64,000 bases of DNA, from contig NC_011312.1 in assembly GCF_000196495.1 (NCBI RefSeq), positions 1,674,001 through 1,738,000 on the forward strand, read 5' to 3'. Shown here one piece after another: positions 8,324-17,315 of this stretch; position 1 is the first letter of the stretch, and every line of letters begins with the position of its first letter. The notes beneath the pieces are model-generated. The model made no database searches and was not told where the DNA came from. It saw nothing but the letters and a program-made list of their open reading frames with translations. Source of the DNA: Aliivibrio salmonicida LFI1238. GTDB taxonomy: Bacteria; Pseudomonadota; Gammaproteobacteria; Enterobacterales; Vibrionaceae. A program made the translations under genes and the position numbers.

Positions 8324-9076
8324 ATGATGTCAGATAACTCAGCAAACAAACGAATTCAATCAGGTGGGTGTGCTATTCACTGTCAAGATTGCAGTATCAG
8401 TCAATTATGTATACCGTTCACATTAAATGAATCGGAATTAGATCAGCTAGATGAAATCATCGAGCGCAAAAAGCCGATTCAAAAAGGCCAAGAACTGTTT
8501 AAAGCGGGTGATGAACTAAAATCACTGTATGCAATTCGTTCAGGTACAATCAAGAGCTACACCATTACTGAACAAGGTGATGAGCAAATTACCGCTTTTC
8601 ATTTAGCGGGTGATTTGGTTGGTTTTGATGCGATTACTGATGCTGAACACCCAAGCTTTGCTCAAGCACTTGAAACATCAATGGTATGTGAAATACCTTA
8701 TGAAATTTTAGATGACCTTTCAGGTAAAATGCCTAAGCTCCGTCAACAAATTATGCGTTTAATGAGTAATGAAATTAAAGGTGACCAAGAAATGATCCTT
8801 CTGCTTTCTAAAAAGAACGCAGAAGAGCGCTTAGCGGCTTTCTTGTTTAACTTATCGACTCGTTTCCACCAACGTGGTTTTTCACCTCGCGAATTCCGTC
8901 TTACTATGACTCGTGGTGATATTGGTAACTACCTTGGCCTAACCGTAGAAACAATCAGTCGCCTACTTGGCCGCTTTCAAAAAACAGAAATGTTAACGGT
9001 AAAAGGCAAGTATATAACCATAAATGATCATGATGCATTAGCCGAACTTGCAGGTTCAGTTAAAGCAATAAAATAG
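8324..9076 (+). CDS. fnr: Fumarate/nitrate reduction transcriptional regulator FNR
   Basis: FNR is the oxygen-labile [4Fe-4S] regulator that switches on anaerobic metabolism. The protein closely matches E. coli FNR. The cysteine cluster region SGGCAIHCQDCSISQLC supplies the N-terminal ligands, a cAMP-binding-like domain follows, then the C-terminal helix-turn-helix around YLGLTVETISRLLGRFQ. The ATG at 8324 gives 250 residues, the same as E. coli; an upstream TTG at 8315 is open but less likely. It lies between cbb3 assembly genes and uspE. The same neighbourhood (fnr, uspE, ttcA) is seen in enterobacteria. Confidence 0.98.
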   Translation: MMSDNSANKRIQSGGCAIHCQDCSISQLCIPFTLNESELDQLDEIIERKKPIQKGQELFKAGDELKSLYAIRSGTIKSYTITEQGDEQITAFHLAGDLVGFDAITDAEHPSFAQALETSMVCEIPYEILDDLSGKMPKLRQQIMRLMSNEIKGDQEMILLLSKKNAEERLAAFLFNLSTRFHQRGFSPREFRLTMTRGDIGNYLGLTVETISRLLGRFQKTEMLTVKGKYITINDHDALAELAGSVKAIK

Positions 9077-9104
9077 CCTCTGTTATTTTGAAACACATCT
9101 CATA

Positions 9105-9139
9105 GTGAGGCACTTCTCTTTGAAGTACCTCACTTTTTT
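9105..9139 (+). terminator. Rho-independent terminator after fnr
   Basis: GTGAGGCACTTC pairs with GAAGTACCTCAC (one internal mismatch) and is followed by six T. It ends the fnr transcript ahead of uspE. Confidence 0.9.
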
Positions 9140-9228
9140 ATATCTAATTCCCCCCAATACTCTCCCTACCTGCTAAAATTAAATTAACAATTCTATTTAT
9201 GAATTTGGTTTTTACCAAGGAGGTTATT

Positions 9229-10173
9229 ATGAACCGCTATCGTAAAATACTCGTTGCAGCGATCATTGATCAAGAGAAACAACCCGCTCTTGAACGCGCA
9301 TTAGATTTAGCAAATAGAAGTACGAAATCGACAGATATTACCCTTTTTTGTACTATCTATGATTTCTCTTATGAAATGACATCCATGCTCTCTCCAGAAG
9401 AGCGCACGGCCATGCGTAATGGTGTCGTATCTCAAAAAGTGACGTTTCTTAACTCTCTAGTGTCGTCATACACACTCGCAGAGCATATAACAATAAAAGT
9501 AAAAGTCCTTTGGCATAATCGCCCTTATGAAGCCATTATTAATGAAATATTTGACGACAAATACGATATATTAATAAAAGCGACCAGAGAACACGCTAAG
9601 TTAGAGACCGTTTTCTTTACTCCGACTGATTGGCATTTATTGCGAAAATCGCCAATTCCAGTTCTACTAGTTAAAGAGCGTTCATGGCCTGAAAATGGCA
9701 ATATTCTAGCGTCAGTGCATGTCGGTTCTGAAAATCCGACACACATAAAACTTAACGATAAAATGGTTGAAGAAGCACAATATTTCGCTGAAGTATTAAA
9801 CGCTACGCCTCATTTAGTTAACGCCTATCCATCAACACCACCATCAATTCATGTTGAATTACCTGAATTTGATAGTGTTCATTACAAAGATGCGATACGT
9901 GGTTATCACCTAACTGAAATGAAAGCACTAAGACAAAAATACGCTATTCCAGAAGAGCAAACCCATGTTTATGAAGGGCCAACTGAAGATGTCATATCCG
10001 AAGTCGAAGATGAGCTGCATGCTGAACTTGTTATTTTAGGAACCACAGGGCGAACAGGTTTGTCCGCTATTTTTATTGGTAACACCGCAGAGAACACACT
10101 TGCGTTACTAAATAGTGATATTTTGGCACTGAAACCAGAAGGTTATATTAGCCCTCTTGACCCAAATAACTAA
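9229..10173 (+). CDS. uspE: Universal stress protein E (tandem USP domains)
   Basis: UspE is a cytoplasmic stress protein with two USP domains. The 314-residue product starts MNRYRKILVAAIIDQEKQ, has a domain boundary around residue 155, and ends with a second-domain nucleotide-binding signature, GTTGRTGLSAIFIGNTAENTL. I chose the ATG at 9229 because a near-perfect AAGGAGG sits directly upstream; an open extension from 9199 lacks one. E. coli UspE has a similar length, and the gene follows fnr there too. It has its own terminator. Confidence 0.95.
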   Translation: MNRYRKILVAAIIDQEKQPALERALDLANRSTKSTDITLFCTIYDFSYEMTSMLSPEERTAMRNGVVSQKVTFLNSLVSSYTLAEHITIKVKVLWHNRPYEAIINEIFDDKYDILIKATREHAKLETVFFTPTDWHLLRKSPIPVLLVKERSWPENGNILASVHVGSENPTHIKLNDKMVEEAQYFAEVLNATPHLVNAYPSTPPSIHVELPEFDSVHYKDAIRGYHLTEMKALRQKYAIPEEQTHVYEGPTEDVISEVEDELHAELVILGTTGRTGLSAIFIGNTAENTLALLNSDILALKPEGYISPLDPNN

Positions 10174-10194
10174 CCTTAAAAATAAGCATAACTA

Positions 10195-10217
10195 GGGCGA
10201 TATATATCGCCCTTTTC
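10195..10217 (+). terminator. Terminator after uspE
   Basis: GGGCGATATATATCGCCC is a perfect palindromic stem followed by TTTTC, about 20 bases after the uspE stop. Confidence 0.85.
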
Positions 10218-10329
10218 TTTATTTTATACGCAGTAAACCAATAAACTAATTCCCTCCAAACCTCGCTTATTCGTATTCTTTGGGTATAATACCCGCCTTA
10301 TCCGTTCCATGAGTCGATTAGAGTAAGTA

Positions 10330-11253
10330 ATGAGCGAATTAACCAAAGCGCAGCAACAAAATTTCACTAAGCTTCAGAAAAAAATCCGTCGTAATACAGG
10401 TAAAGCTATTGCCGATTACAACATGATTGAAGATGGCGACCGTATTATGGTTTGTCTATCTGGTGGTAAAGACAGCTTTACCATGCTTGATATTCTTATC
10501 GGCTTAAAGAAAAGTGCGCCAATCTCATTTGATCTAATCGCTGTAAACCTAGACCAAAAACAACCTGGTTTCCCTACTCATATTTTACCTGAGTACCTAG
10601 ATACATTAGGGGTTGAATACCGAGTTGTTGAAGAAGATACCTACTCAATTGTTCAAGATAAATTGATTGAAGGTAAAACGACTTGTTCTTTATGTTCACG
10701 CTTACGTCGTGGTATTTTGTATCGTACAGCAAAAGAACTGGGGGCAACGAAAATTGCACTTGGTCACCACCGTGATGACATATTAGAAACGATGTTCTTA
10801 AACATGTTCTACGGCGGAAAACTGAAAGGCATGCCGCCAAAACTAGTGTCAGATAATGGCGAACACGTCGTGATTCGCCCACTGGCTTATTGTCGTGAAA
10901 AAGACATCATTAAATATGCTGACCTAGCTGACTACCCTATTATTCCATGTAATCTTTGTGGCTCTCAACCTAACATGCAACGCCAAAACATTAAGCAAAT
11001 GCTAAATACATGGGATACACAGTTCCCAGGACGTATTGAATCGATGTTTACAGCAATGCAAAACGTTGTACCAAGTCACCTTGCTGATTTTAATACTTTT
11101 GACTTTAAGAGCATTAATCGAGATTCAGGCGTGATCAATGGTGGTGACATTGGTTTTGATAAAGAAGAAATGCCAGTACAGCCCGTTGATATTGATGATG
11201 CAGTTACAGAGTTCGACCCATCATTAAAATTAGATATTGTGAACGTACAATAA
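10330..11253 (+). CDS. ttcA: tRNA 2-thiocytidine biosynthesis protein TtcA
   Basis: TtcA thiolates cytidine 32 in certain tRNAs, using an iron-sulfur cluster and ATP. The 307-residue protein has the PP-loop SGGKDS near residue 45, the cluster-binding pair CSLC near 120, and the later CNLC near 210. It starts MSELTKAQQQNFTKLQKKIRRN, as in enterobacterial TtcA. It is a single gene with its own terminator; an IS66 element has landed just beyond that terminator. Confidence 0.97.
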   Translation: MSELTKAQQQNFTKLQKKIRRNTGKAIADYNMIEDGDRIMVCLSGGKDSFTMLDILIGLKKSAPISFDLIAVNLDQKQPGFPTHILPEYLDTLGVEYRVVEEDTYSIVQDKLIEGKTTCSLCSRLRRGILYRTAKELGATKIALGHHRDDILETMFLNMFYGGKLKGMPPKLVSDNGEHVVIRPLAYCREKDIIKYADLADYPIIPCNLCGSQPNMQRQNIKQMLNTWDTQFPGRIESMFTAMQNVVPSHLADFNTFDFKSINRDSGVINGGDIGFDKEEMPVQPVDIDDAVTEFDPSLKLDIVNVQ

Positions 11254-11280
11254 CGTTAAACCTTTGATACAAAAATAAAA

Positions 11281-11317
11281 AAATGGCGCTACTTTTAAAT
11301 AAGTAGCGCCATTTTTA
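11281..11317 (+). terminator. Terminator after ttcA
   Basis: AAATGGCGCTACTT and AAGTAGCGCCATTT form a 14-bp perfect stem with a 6-base loop, followed by a T-rich run. It ends four bases before the IS66 target duplication. Confidence 0.93.
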
Positions 11318-11409
11318 TTTAAATAAACGTAAGCGTGCGGGGAACTACACCTAACAAATAAAATTCATTATGCGTATCTTACGATCTTTCATTTAACGAG
11401 AACGTAATT

Positions 11410-11724
11410 ATGCAAAAAGATAAAAAGAGAACACCAGAGCAATGGCACGCTCTATTTGAATCTCAGCAATCTAGCAAGCTTAGTGCCGCTGAATTTTGTC
11501 GTAACCATAATATTCTGCCAAAGACATTTAGTGCACGTAAAGCACGATGGAAACAAAAGATTAACGCTTCTACTTTCTTGAAAGTAGAAGCGTTAACATC
11601 AACTATCATCGCCACTCCACAATTACCAGATATTCAACTTTCTATCGGAAAATTGCGATTAACATTGCCAGCTAATACTGAACCTCACTGGATAGGACTC
11701 TTATTAAAAGGGTATCAATCATGA
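11410..11724 (+). CDS. tnpA: IS66 accessory protein TnpA
   Basis: This 104-residue protein has a helix-turn-helix-like start, RTPEQWHALFESQQSSKLSAAEFCRNHNI, typical of the first IS66 reading frame, a small DNA-binding accessory protein for transposition. Its stop overlaps the tnpB start by four bases (ATGA), so translation is coupled. It is full length and intact. Confidence 0.92.
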   Translation: MQKDKKRTPEQWHALFESQQSSKLSAAEFCRNHNILPKTFSARKARWKQKINASTFLKVEALTSTIIATPQLPDIQLSIGKLRLTLPANTEPHWIGLLLKGYQS

Positions 11725-12068
11725 ATGTATTTACTGATGTTTCCACCATTTATCTTCATCGTGATTTTGTCGATTTTCGCAAGGCCATTAATGGCCTTGT
11801 CGTGATTGTTGAGCAAGAAATGCAACTATCACCGTTTAGTGATGCTCTATTTATATTTTGCAATAAGCCTCGTGATAAACTCAAAATATTGTATTGGGAT
11901 AAAACAGGATTCGCTTTATGGTACAAGCGATTAGATGAAGACCGCTTCAAATGGCCACGAAATATAAATAACGATACGTTAGCATTATCAGAGCAGCAAC
12001 TGACACTGCTATTACAAGGTTTTGATATCTTAGGACATCAACCGGTACATTATCAAACAACCCTTTAA
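11721..12068 (+). CDS. tnpB: IS66 accessory protein TnpB
   Basis: This 115-residue protein contains YLHRDFVDFRKAINGL and FCNKPRDKLKILYWDKTGFALWYKRL, the diagnostic signature of the IS66 Orf2 (TnpB) family. The exact function is unknown, but it is needed for IS66 transposition. It lies directly after tnpA with a four-base overlap; tnpC begins about 70 bases later. Confidence 0.95.
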   Translation: MNVFTDVSTIYLHRDFVDFRKAINGLVVIVEQEMQLSPFSDALFIFCNKPRDKLKILYWDKTGFALWYKRLDEDRFKWPRNINNDTLALSEQQLTLLLQGFDILGHQPVHYQTTL

Positions 12069-12139
12069 ATAGTTGATTCTCAGTCAAGAATAGGAGGCAA
12101 CCGATTGATTACCTGTATTATCGTTATATAGTCATCTAC

Positions 12140-13627
12140 ATGACTGATAAAATAAAACCACTTCCTGATACCATTGACGAGCTGAAAGCACTTGTGCTTC
12201 AGCTTGAAAATAAATATAACCGTCTTCTAGAGCAATTTCGGCTGGCTCAACATCAGCGCTTTGGTAAAAGCAGTGAATCTGACTCGACTCAATTTGATTT
12301 ATTCAATGAAACAGAAGAAGAAATCATCATTGAAAATGATGACACACAAACGATTACCTACACTCGTCAAAAGCCAAAACGCCAACGCTTACCTGAAGAC
12401 TTACCGCGTACTGTTATTATCCACGACATAAAAGATAAAACTTGTAAGTGTTGCGGTCTAGAGATGCATGCGATGGGTAAAGACATCAGTGAAAAGTTGG
12501 AATTTGTACCAGCTAAAGTGGAAGTTATTCAACATGTTCGTCCTAAATATGCTTGCCGAAATTGTGAAAAAAACAATACTTCAGTAGACATTAAACAAGC
12601 CCCAATGCCAGCGTCACCAATCCCTAAAGGGATTGCGACCGCAAGTTTACTTGCTCAAATTATTACGGCTAAATTTCAATACAGTCTTCCACTTTATCGT
12701 CAAGAAACGTTATTTCAGCAATGGGGTATCATTATTGGACGGCGAACGATGGCGGATTGGTTAATAAAATGCTCGGTACTATTTACCCCTCTTAATAACG
12801 AGTTACATCGTATTTTGCTTGAACAACCCACTCTGCATTGTGATGAAACAACGGTAAATGTGTTGGATGTTGAAAAAGCAAAATGTTATATGTGGGTCTA
12901 CTGCTCTGGCTATGATTCTCCAGGCTCTGGTGTTTTGCCTGGAATTGTACTTTATGATTATCAATCTAGCAGGCATGGCTACCATCCAGTTAACTTTTTA
13001 AAAGGTTATAACGGGTATTTACATACCGATGGTTACCAAGGTTATGAACAAACTGAAGCGATTTTAGTTGGCTGTTGGGCACACGCACGTCGACGATTTA
13101 TTGAGGCTCAACGTGTTCAAGTAAAAGGGAAAACAGGGAGTGCAGATTGGGTATTGAGTAAAATCCAAAAGCTATACCGGATCGAATCGTTATTAAAAGA
13201 GGCTTCCCCTGAAGCCAAGTATGTTGCTAGGCAGACAGAAGCCCGCGATTTACTTAAAGAGCTCCGTGATTGGCTTGATAGCGCAGTTAGTCGAGTATCA
13301 CCTAAAACAAAATTAGGTGAGGCGATTAGCTATACATTAAATCAATGGGATAAATTAGTTCGTTATATTGATGATGGATTGTTATCTATTGATAACAATC
13401 GAGCAGAGCGAGCGGTTAAACCGTTTGTTATCGGCCGGAAAAACTGGTTATTTTCGGGTTCAACGGCTGGTGCAGATTCAAGTGCAATGCTTTACAGCAT
13501 TGTAGAAACAGCAAAGGCAAACGGATTAATCCCTTACGATTATATTAGGTATTGTCTAGATCGTTTATGTGTTGGATCGCCAGATATCGATTCACTTTTA
13601 CCTTGGAATGTAAAAGACAAGGTGTAG
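12140..13627 (+). CDS. tnpC: IS66 transposase TnpC
   Basis: This 495-residue DDE transposase has an N-terminal leucine-rich region, a zinc-finger-like pair (CKCCGLEMH), and IS66 core motifs. LHCDETTVNVL gives the first catalytic aspartate region, YLHTDGYQGY the second, and IDNNRAERAVKPFVIGRKNWLF the C-terminal signature with the catalytic glutamate. The stop codon at 13625-13627 lies inside the right inverted repeat. The gene is intact and potentially active. Confidence 0.96.
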   Translation: MTDKIKPLPDTIDELKALVLQLENKYNRLLEQFRLAQHQRFGKSSESDSTQFDLFNETEEEIIIENDDTQTITYTRQKPKRQRLPEDLPRTVIIHDIKDKTCKCCGLEMHAMGKDISEKLEFVPAKVEVIQHVRPKYACRNCEKNNTSVDIKQAPMPASPIPKGIATASLLAQIITAKFQYSLPLYRQETLFQQWGIIIGRRTMADWLIKCSVLFTPLNNELHRILLEQPTLHCDETTVNVLDVEKAKCYMWVYCSGYDSPGSGVLPGIVLYDYQSSRHGYHPVNFLKGYNGYLHTDGYQGYEQTEAILVGCWAHARRRFIEAQRVQVKGKTGSADWVLSKIQKLYRIESLLKEASPEAKYVARQTEARDLLKELRDWLDSAVSRVSPKTKLGEAISYTLNQWDKLVRYIDDGLLSIDNNRAERAVKPFVIGRKNWLFSGSTAGADSSAMLYSIVETAKANGLIPYDYIRYCLDRLCVGSPDIDSLLPWNVKDKV

Positions 13628-13650
13628 TTCCCCGCACGCTTACAAATAAA

Positions 13651-14304
13651 CTACTTAACAAGCCAAGGAATCACTTTCAGAGGCACCGCAGGCAAACTGA
13701 ACGTAACATCATCAGAAAAAGCACTTAACTCTATTGTTGCTTTCCCATCTTTAGTCGCAATAGATGTTCCGTCCGACGCCTTAATTGGTAACGTTACTTT
13801 GTCATTAAAAACAAAACTAACACCTTCAACCTTTGGCATAAAGTATTTAGAAAACATGCCACCAATATCAGAAAGCATCGCATCCATTTGAATGGTTAAT
13901 AAAGACAATTCTTTTGCACTCACCTTTTTTTCAAACGTTTTGTTTGCTAATACTTCCATTGAAATATCGCATTGCTTCCCTTCTTCAGTTTGAATATAAA
14001 CCAAAGGATTCGCCGATTTAAGATTGGTGTCGAGCGGAAGAGGTAATTCTTGATTTACAGGAATCGTGAATTCTTCATAATGCTCTTCTTTTGCCATCCA
14101 TGCTTTTGTGATCTGGCATGCTTTACCTGTTTGAGCATCATTAAAGAATAAAGCCATACGTACATCTTCGTGGCCTTCTTTTTGATTCACTTTCAACTGA
14201 TAATACAATTTACTGTAAGTAAATCGATATTGTTCAGCCTGAGCTGGCAGAGTAAAACACAACAGCGACAATAACGTCGTTGTCACACCAATCCATTTTT
14301 TCAT
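13651..14304 (-). CDS. DUF2987-type secreted protein
   Basis: This 217-residue protein has a clear signal peptide (MKKWIGVTTTLLSLLCFTLPAQA-EQ). The mature part begins YRFTYSKLYYQLKVNQKEGH and resembles the DUF2987 family of Vibrio and related bacteria, whose function is unknown. Two cysteines (KACQITKAW and KQCDISME) could pair. It lies two bases from the Bax-like gene on the same strand and is probably in its operon. The stop codon uses the last base of the IS66 target duplication, so the coding sequence is unchanged by that insertion. Confidence 0.75.
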   Translation of the reverse strand: MKKWIGVTTTLLSLLCFTLPAQAEQYRFTYSKLYYQLKVNQKEGHEDVRMALFFNDAQTGKACQITKAWMAKEEHYEEFTIPVNQELPLPLDTNLKSANPLVYIQTEEGKQCDISMEVLANKTFEKKVSAKELSLLTIQMDAMLSDIGGMFSKYFMPKVEGVSFVFNDKVTLPIKASDGTSIATKDGKATIELSAFSDDVTFSLPAVPLKVIPWLVK

Positions 14305-14305
14305 T

Positions 14306-15043
14306 TTATCTCCAATATTGACTATTATGGCGAATCATCGTTTGGATTTCTTCGACATACGCTTCACCGCGCTCAGAATAACGAATTAATCCTTTTGCTA
14401 ATACTGTCGCTTGTTGCTCATCAGTGAGCGGTTCGGTTGACTTATGCAATTCAAGACGAATAACACGTAATTCTTTATACGCGTTATTGCGATTTACATT
14501 CATAAAATAAGCATGTACTGCAGCCTGAGATGAATCGAATTTAGCGACTTCATGTGCAGCACCTTCATTACGTTGATTCGGTACTAAGCCACAGCCTTTA
14601 CTGTAACACCATTGACCAAAGTAATTGCTTGCTTCACGAGCAAAACGGGAGGTTCCCCATGCTGATTCATTAGCACCTTGGCTTAATACTAACGGCGCAG
14701 GGATCAAATCAACCTTAACCAATAGAGAAGAAAGCCATTCAGAAGTCATACCTCCATCAGAAAGATCACTTTTATAAGATTCAGTCAACTCTCCAACTCT
14801 CGTCGTTTCCGCCGACGTTAACGATTCTGATTTAGCGACTTTATCCGAAATTCGCTCCAAAAATACACGCTCTTCAGCAACACGTATATTTTCATTCATT
14901 ACCGCGGGATACATAAAATTAAAGAAGGCTGCTTTTTTTTCTTTCACATCCTTGAATCCCTTAAAATCAGGCACATCTTCTTTGGGTGTACAGGCAACAA
15001 CCGTTAATAGTGTAATCGCCGAAATTAGAATTTTTTTAATCAT
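14306..15043 (-). CDS. Bax-like glucosaminidase lipoprotein
   Basis: This product of 245 residues starts MIKKILISAITLLTVVACTPKEDVPDF. VVAC is a plausible lipobox, so it is likely a lipoprotein. The C-terminal half has ANESAWGTSRFAREASNYFGQWCYSKGCG and FDSSQAAVHAYFMNVNRN, the glucosaminidase fold of E. coli Bax and FlgJ-type muramidases acting on peptidoglycan; the glutamate in NESAWG is the likely catalytic acid. The ATG at 15043 was chosen because the upstream extension overlaps the neighbouring gene and would hide the lipoprotein signal. It is followed at two bases by the DUF2987 gene. Confidence 0.88.
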   Translation of the reverse strand: MIKKILISAITLLTVVACTPKEDVPDFKGFKDVKEKKAAFFNFMYPAVMNENIRVAEERVFLERISDKVAKSESLTSAETTRVGELTESYKSDLSDGGMTSEWLSSLLVKVDLIPAPLVLSQGANESAWGTSRFAREASNYFGQWCYSKGCGLVPNQRNEGAAHEVAKFDSSQAAVHAYFMNVNRNNAYKELRVIRLELHKSTEPLTDEQQATVLAKGLIRYSERGEAYVEEIQTMIRHNSQYWR

Positions 15044-15050
15044 TAGAAAC

Positions 15051-15860
15051 TCACGCGTTAAAAATATTATTTTGAACTTGGTGATCTGGGCCGTTGCCCT
15101 CATCGTCTTTTTTAACCATCACTTTTAACGTAATACCAAACATATTACGATAAAGAATGCCTTTAATATTGAAGATAAACGGCATCACAACAATTAAACC
15201 AACACCATACAACGCAATACCAAAAACAAGAGCCAGCATAATAACAACATGAATAAGCAGCATTGAGCCGAGTTTCTTATTTGTTGCTCTAAAAGAAAGC
15301 AGCAACGCTTTTAGTGGCATCACTTTCTTTTCACAGACAAGTAAAATAGCAAAGCCAAATGCCATCGATAAGTACAAAGCCACTAACGGAAGGTAAAGAT
15401 TAACCATTCCTTGGAATACTTCAGATAAAATAGTGACAAGTGCAACCATTCCAGCAGAAGCAATACCTTTAAATATATATTGCGTAGGACACTTTATTCC
15501 CGCGGCATGACTCATCCCCATCAAACTGGCGCCAGCGGTTAATGGAGAAACAATAACTTGAGCACTTAAACCTGCAACAAAAGCGGCATAAGATATTTTA
15601 GATGTTAATTCGACTTCTCCTAAAATAGCCTTAAACAAAACAGCAGGATCACCTAACTGAATTTGCAAAGCTAAAAAGAAAATTGCCATGTAAGAAAACG
15701 TCAGCAAAAGAATTGCTGGAGAAAAAGTAAAAAAATGTTTAATCGTATTTTTCCAAGCTTCTTGGATAACACTAACAGGGCTTAATTCAACTTCGCCTGA
15801 TAAGGCTTTTTCGATGCTACCACCAAGGACAAACGTTTTTTCTTTCGGTTGTTCATTCAT
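15051..15860 (-). CDS. Multi-span inner-membrane protein of unknown function
   Basis: From the MNEQPKEK start the protein has 269 residues, with a cytoplasmic N-terminus of about 40 residues and roughly six hydrophobic spans (for example FFTFSPAILLLTFSYMAIFF and a C-terminal VFGIALYGVGLIVVMPFIF). The last 25 residues are hydrophilic. It resembles uncharacterised membrane proteins encoded beside bax-like genes in Vibrio; I do not recognise a named family. It heads the minus-strand unit that continues into the Bax-like and DUF2987 genes. An upstream start at 15875 adds five residues and cannot be excluded. Confidence 0.7.
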   Translation of the reverse strand: MNEQPKEKTFVLGGSIEKALSGEVELSPVSVIQEAWKNTIKHFFTFSPAILLLTFSYMAIFFLALQIQLGDPAVLFKAILGEVELTSKISYAAFVAGLSAQVIVSPLTAGASLMGMSHAAGIKCPTQYIFKGIASAGMVALVTILSEVFQGMVNLYLPLVALYLSMAFGFAILLVCEKKVMPLKALLLSFRATNKKLGSMLLIHVVIMLALVFGIALYGVGLIVVMPFIFNIKGILYRNMFGITLKVMVKKDDEGNGPDHQVQNNIFNA

Positions 15861-15875
15861 TTTTGCATACCACAA

Positions 15876-16196
15876 TAAAACATGGCGCGATTATACGGCT
15901 TTCACCATCTGAGTGCAGTAGTCATAAAAAAGAAATTAACGATTTATTTGATAATAGCGGAATATCATCAAAAACAATTGTAACAAAACCAACCAAGTTG
16001 CTGATCTTTGTCTATAATAAAGCACGAAATATATACAGAATAGTTATGATAATCAGAGTCTTTTAAAAAAATATGACTAATGAAATAAAAAACACTTTGC
16101 ATATCGTTACTTGGGGTCTATTATGCGCCCGAAATCACATCATACATTCACCACACTAAGAGCGGTATCACTACCCAAGGCGGAGATAAAAAGACA
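15876..16196. other. Divergent intergenic region before potA
   Basis: These 321 bases separate the minus-strand membrane-protein operon from potA. They are AT-rich and must hold promoters for both directions. I see no strong palindrome or known operator. A GGCGGAG at about 16180 is the likely potA ribosome site. A short open frame on the plus strand from 15863 has no supporting signals. Confidence 0.5.
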
Positions 16197-17315
16197 TTGA
16201 ACGTTACACTACAATCCGAAAAAAATGCGGTTATTAAATTAACGGGCATTTCAAAAAGCTTTGATGGAAAAGAAGTTATATCTAAATTTGATTTAGACGT
16301 AAATCACGGTGAATTTTTAACGATTCTAGGCCCATCAGGTTGTGGTAAAACCACAGTGTTACGCATGATTGCAGGTTTTGAAACCGCAGATGCAGGAACA
16401 ATTTTACTGGATTCGAAAGATGTAACGTCTATCCCCGCAGAACAGAGGCATGTGAATACTGTATTCCAAAGCTACGCCCTATTCCCACACATGACGGTAT
16501 TTGACAACGTTGCGTTTGGTTTACGTATGCAAAATGTGCCAAACAAAGACATCGAATCACGCGTAATGGAAGCATTACAAATGGTGCGTCTAGCACAAAT
16601 GGCAAATCGTAAACCGCACCAGTTATCAGGTGGTCAACAACAACGTATCGCGATTGCACGTGCTGTTGTGAATAAGCCAAAGGTTCTATTGTTAGATGAA
16701 TCTTTATCTGCCCTTGATTACAAATTGCGTAAGCAAATGCAGATTGAGCTAAAACAACTACAACGTCAATTGGGTATTACTTTTATTTTTGTAACTCACG
16801 ATCAAGAAGAAGCCCTTTCTATGTCAGATCGCATCATTGTTATGCGTGACGGTGTTATCGAACAGGACGGCACTCCTCGTGAAATTTACGAAGAACCTAA
16901 GAACTTATTCGTTGCTCGCTTCATCGGTGAAATCAATGTGTTCGCCGCTACGGTGCTAGAACGCCTAGATGACAAGCGAATCAGAGCCGAAATCGAAGAC
17001 ACGTCAGCAGTCGTTTATTGTGATCTGGATGTCAACCCAGGCGATAAAGTAAAAGTGCTACTGCGCCCTGAAGATTTGCGACTGGAAGAAATTAAAGAAT
17101 CAGACACCAAAGGCATCACCGGTTACGTTCGTGAACGTACCTACAAAGGGATGACATTGGACTCTGTTCTTGAATTAGATTCAGGCATGCGTGTCATGAT
17201 CAGTGAATTCTTTAATGAAGATGACCCAGATGTTGATCACTCTTTAGGTCAAAAAGTAGCAATTACTTGGGTTGAAAGTTGGGAAGTGGTGCTCGCAGAT
17301 GAACAAGAAGTTTAA
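16197..17315 (+). CDS. potA: Spermidine/putrescine ABC transporter ATP-binding protein
   Basis: PotA powers polyamine import at the inner membrane. The 372-residue protein has Walker A GPSGCGKTT near residue 47, the signature LSGGQQQR, Walker B VLLLDES, the switch histidine in VTHDQEEA, and a C-terminal TOBE regulatory domain (VLLRPEDLRLEEI, YVRERTYKGMTLDSV). It closely follows E. coli PotA. The start appears to be a TTG at 16197 with GGCGGAG about 15 bases upstream; no ATG is better placed. Its end overlaps potB by 17 bases. Confidence 0.97.
   Translation: MNVTLQSEKNAVIKLTGISKSFDGKEVISKFDLDVNHGEFLTILGPSGCGKTTVLRMIAGFETADAGTILLDSKDVTSIPAEQRHVNTVFQSYALFPHMTVFDNVAFGLRMQNVPNKDIESRVMEALQMVRLAQMANRKPHQLSGGQQQRIAIARAVVNKPKVLLLDESLSALDYKLRKQMQIELKQLQRQLGITFIFVTHDQEEALSMSDRIIVMRDGVIEQDGTPREIYEEPKNLFVARFIGEINVFAATVLERLDDKRIRAEIEDTSAVVYCDLDVNPGDKVKVLLRPEDLRLEEIKESDTKGITGYVRERTYKGMTLDSVLELDSGMRVMISEFFNEDDPDVDHSLGQKVAITWVESWEVVLADEQEV

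Larger units (their letters stand above)
11321..13651. mobile_element. Complete IS66-family insertion sequence with 8-bp target duplication
   Basis: The element spans 11329-13643 (2,315 bp). Perfect 23-bp terminal inverted repeats lie at 11329-11351 and 13621-13643, the left starting GTAAGCGTGCGG. Direct 8-bp repeats AAATAAAC flank it at 11321-11328 and 13644-13651, matching the usual IS66 target duplication length. It carries the standard tnpA-tnpB-tnpC trio, all intact. It lies between the ttcA terminator and the 3' end of a convergent gene without breaking either; the last target base forms part of that neighbour's stop codon. Confidence 0.97.

Noticed and set aside
15863..16066. Open frame of 67 residues upstream of potA
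   Set aside because: It overlaps the start of the divergent membrane-protein gene, has no ribosome site, and looks like random AT-rich coding.
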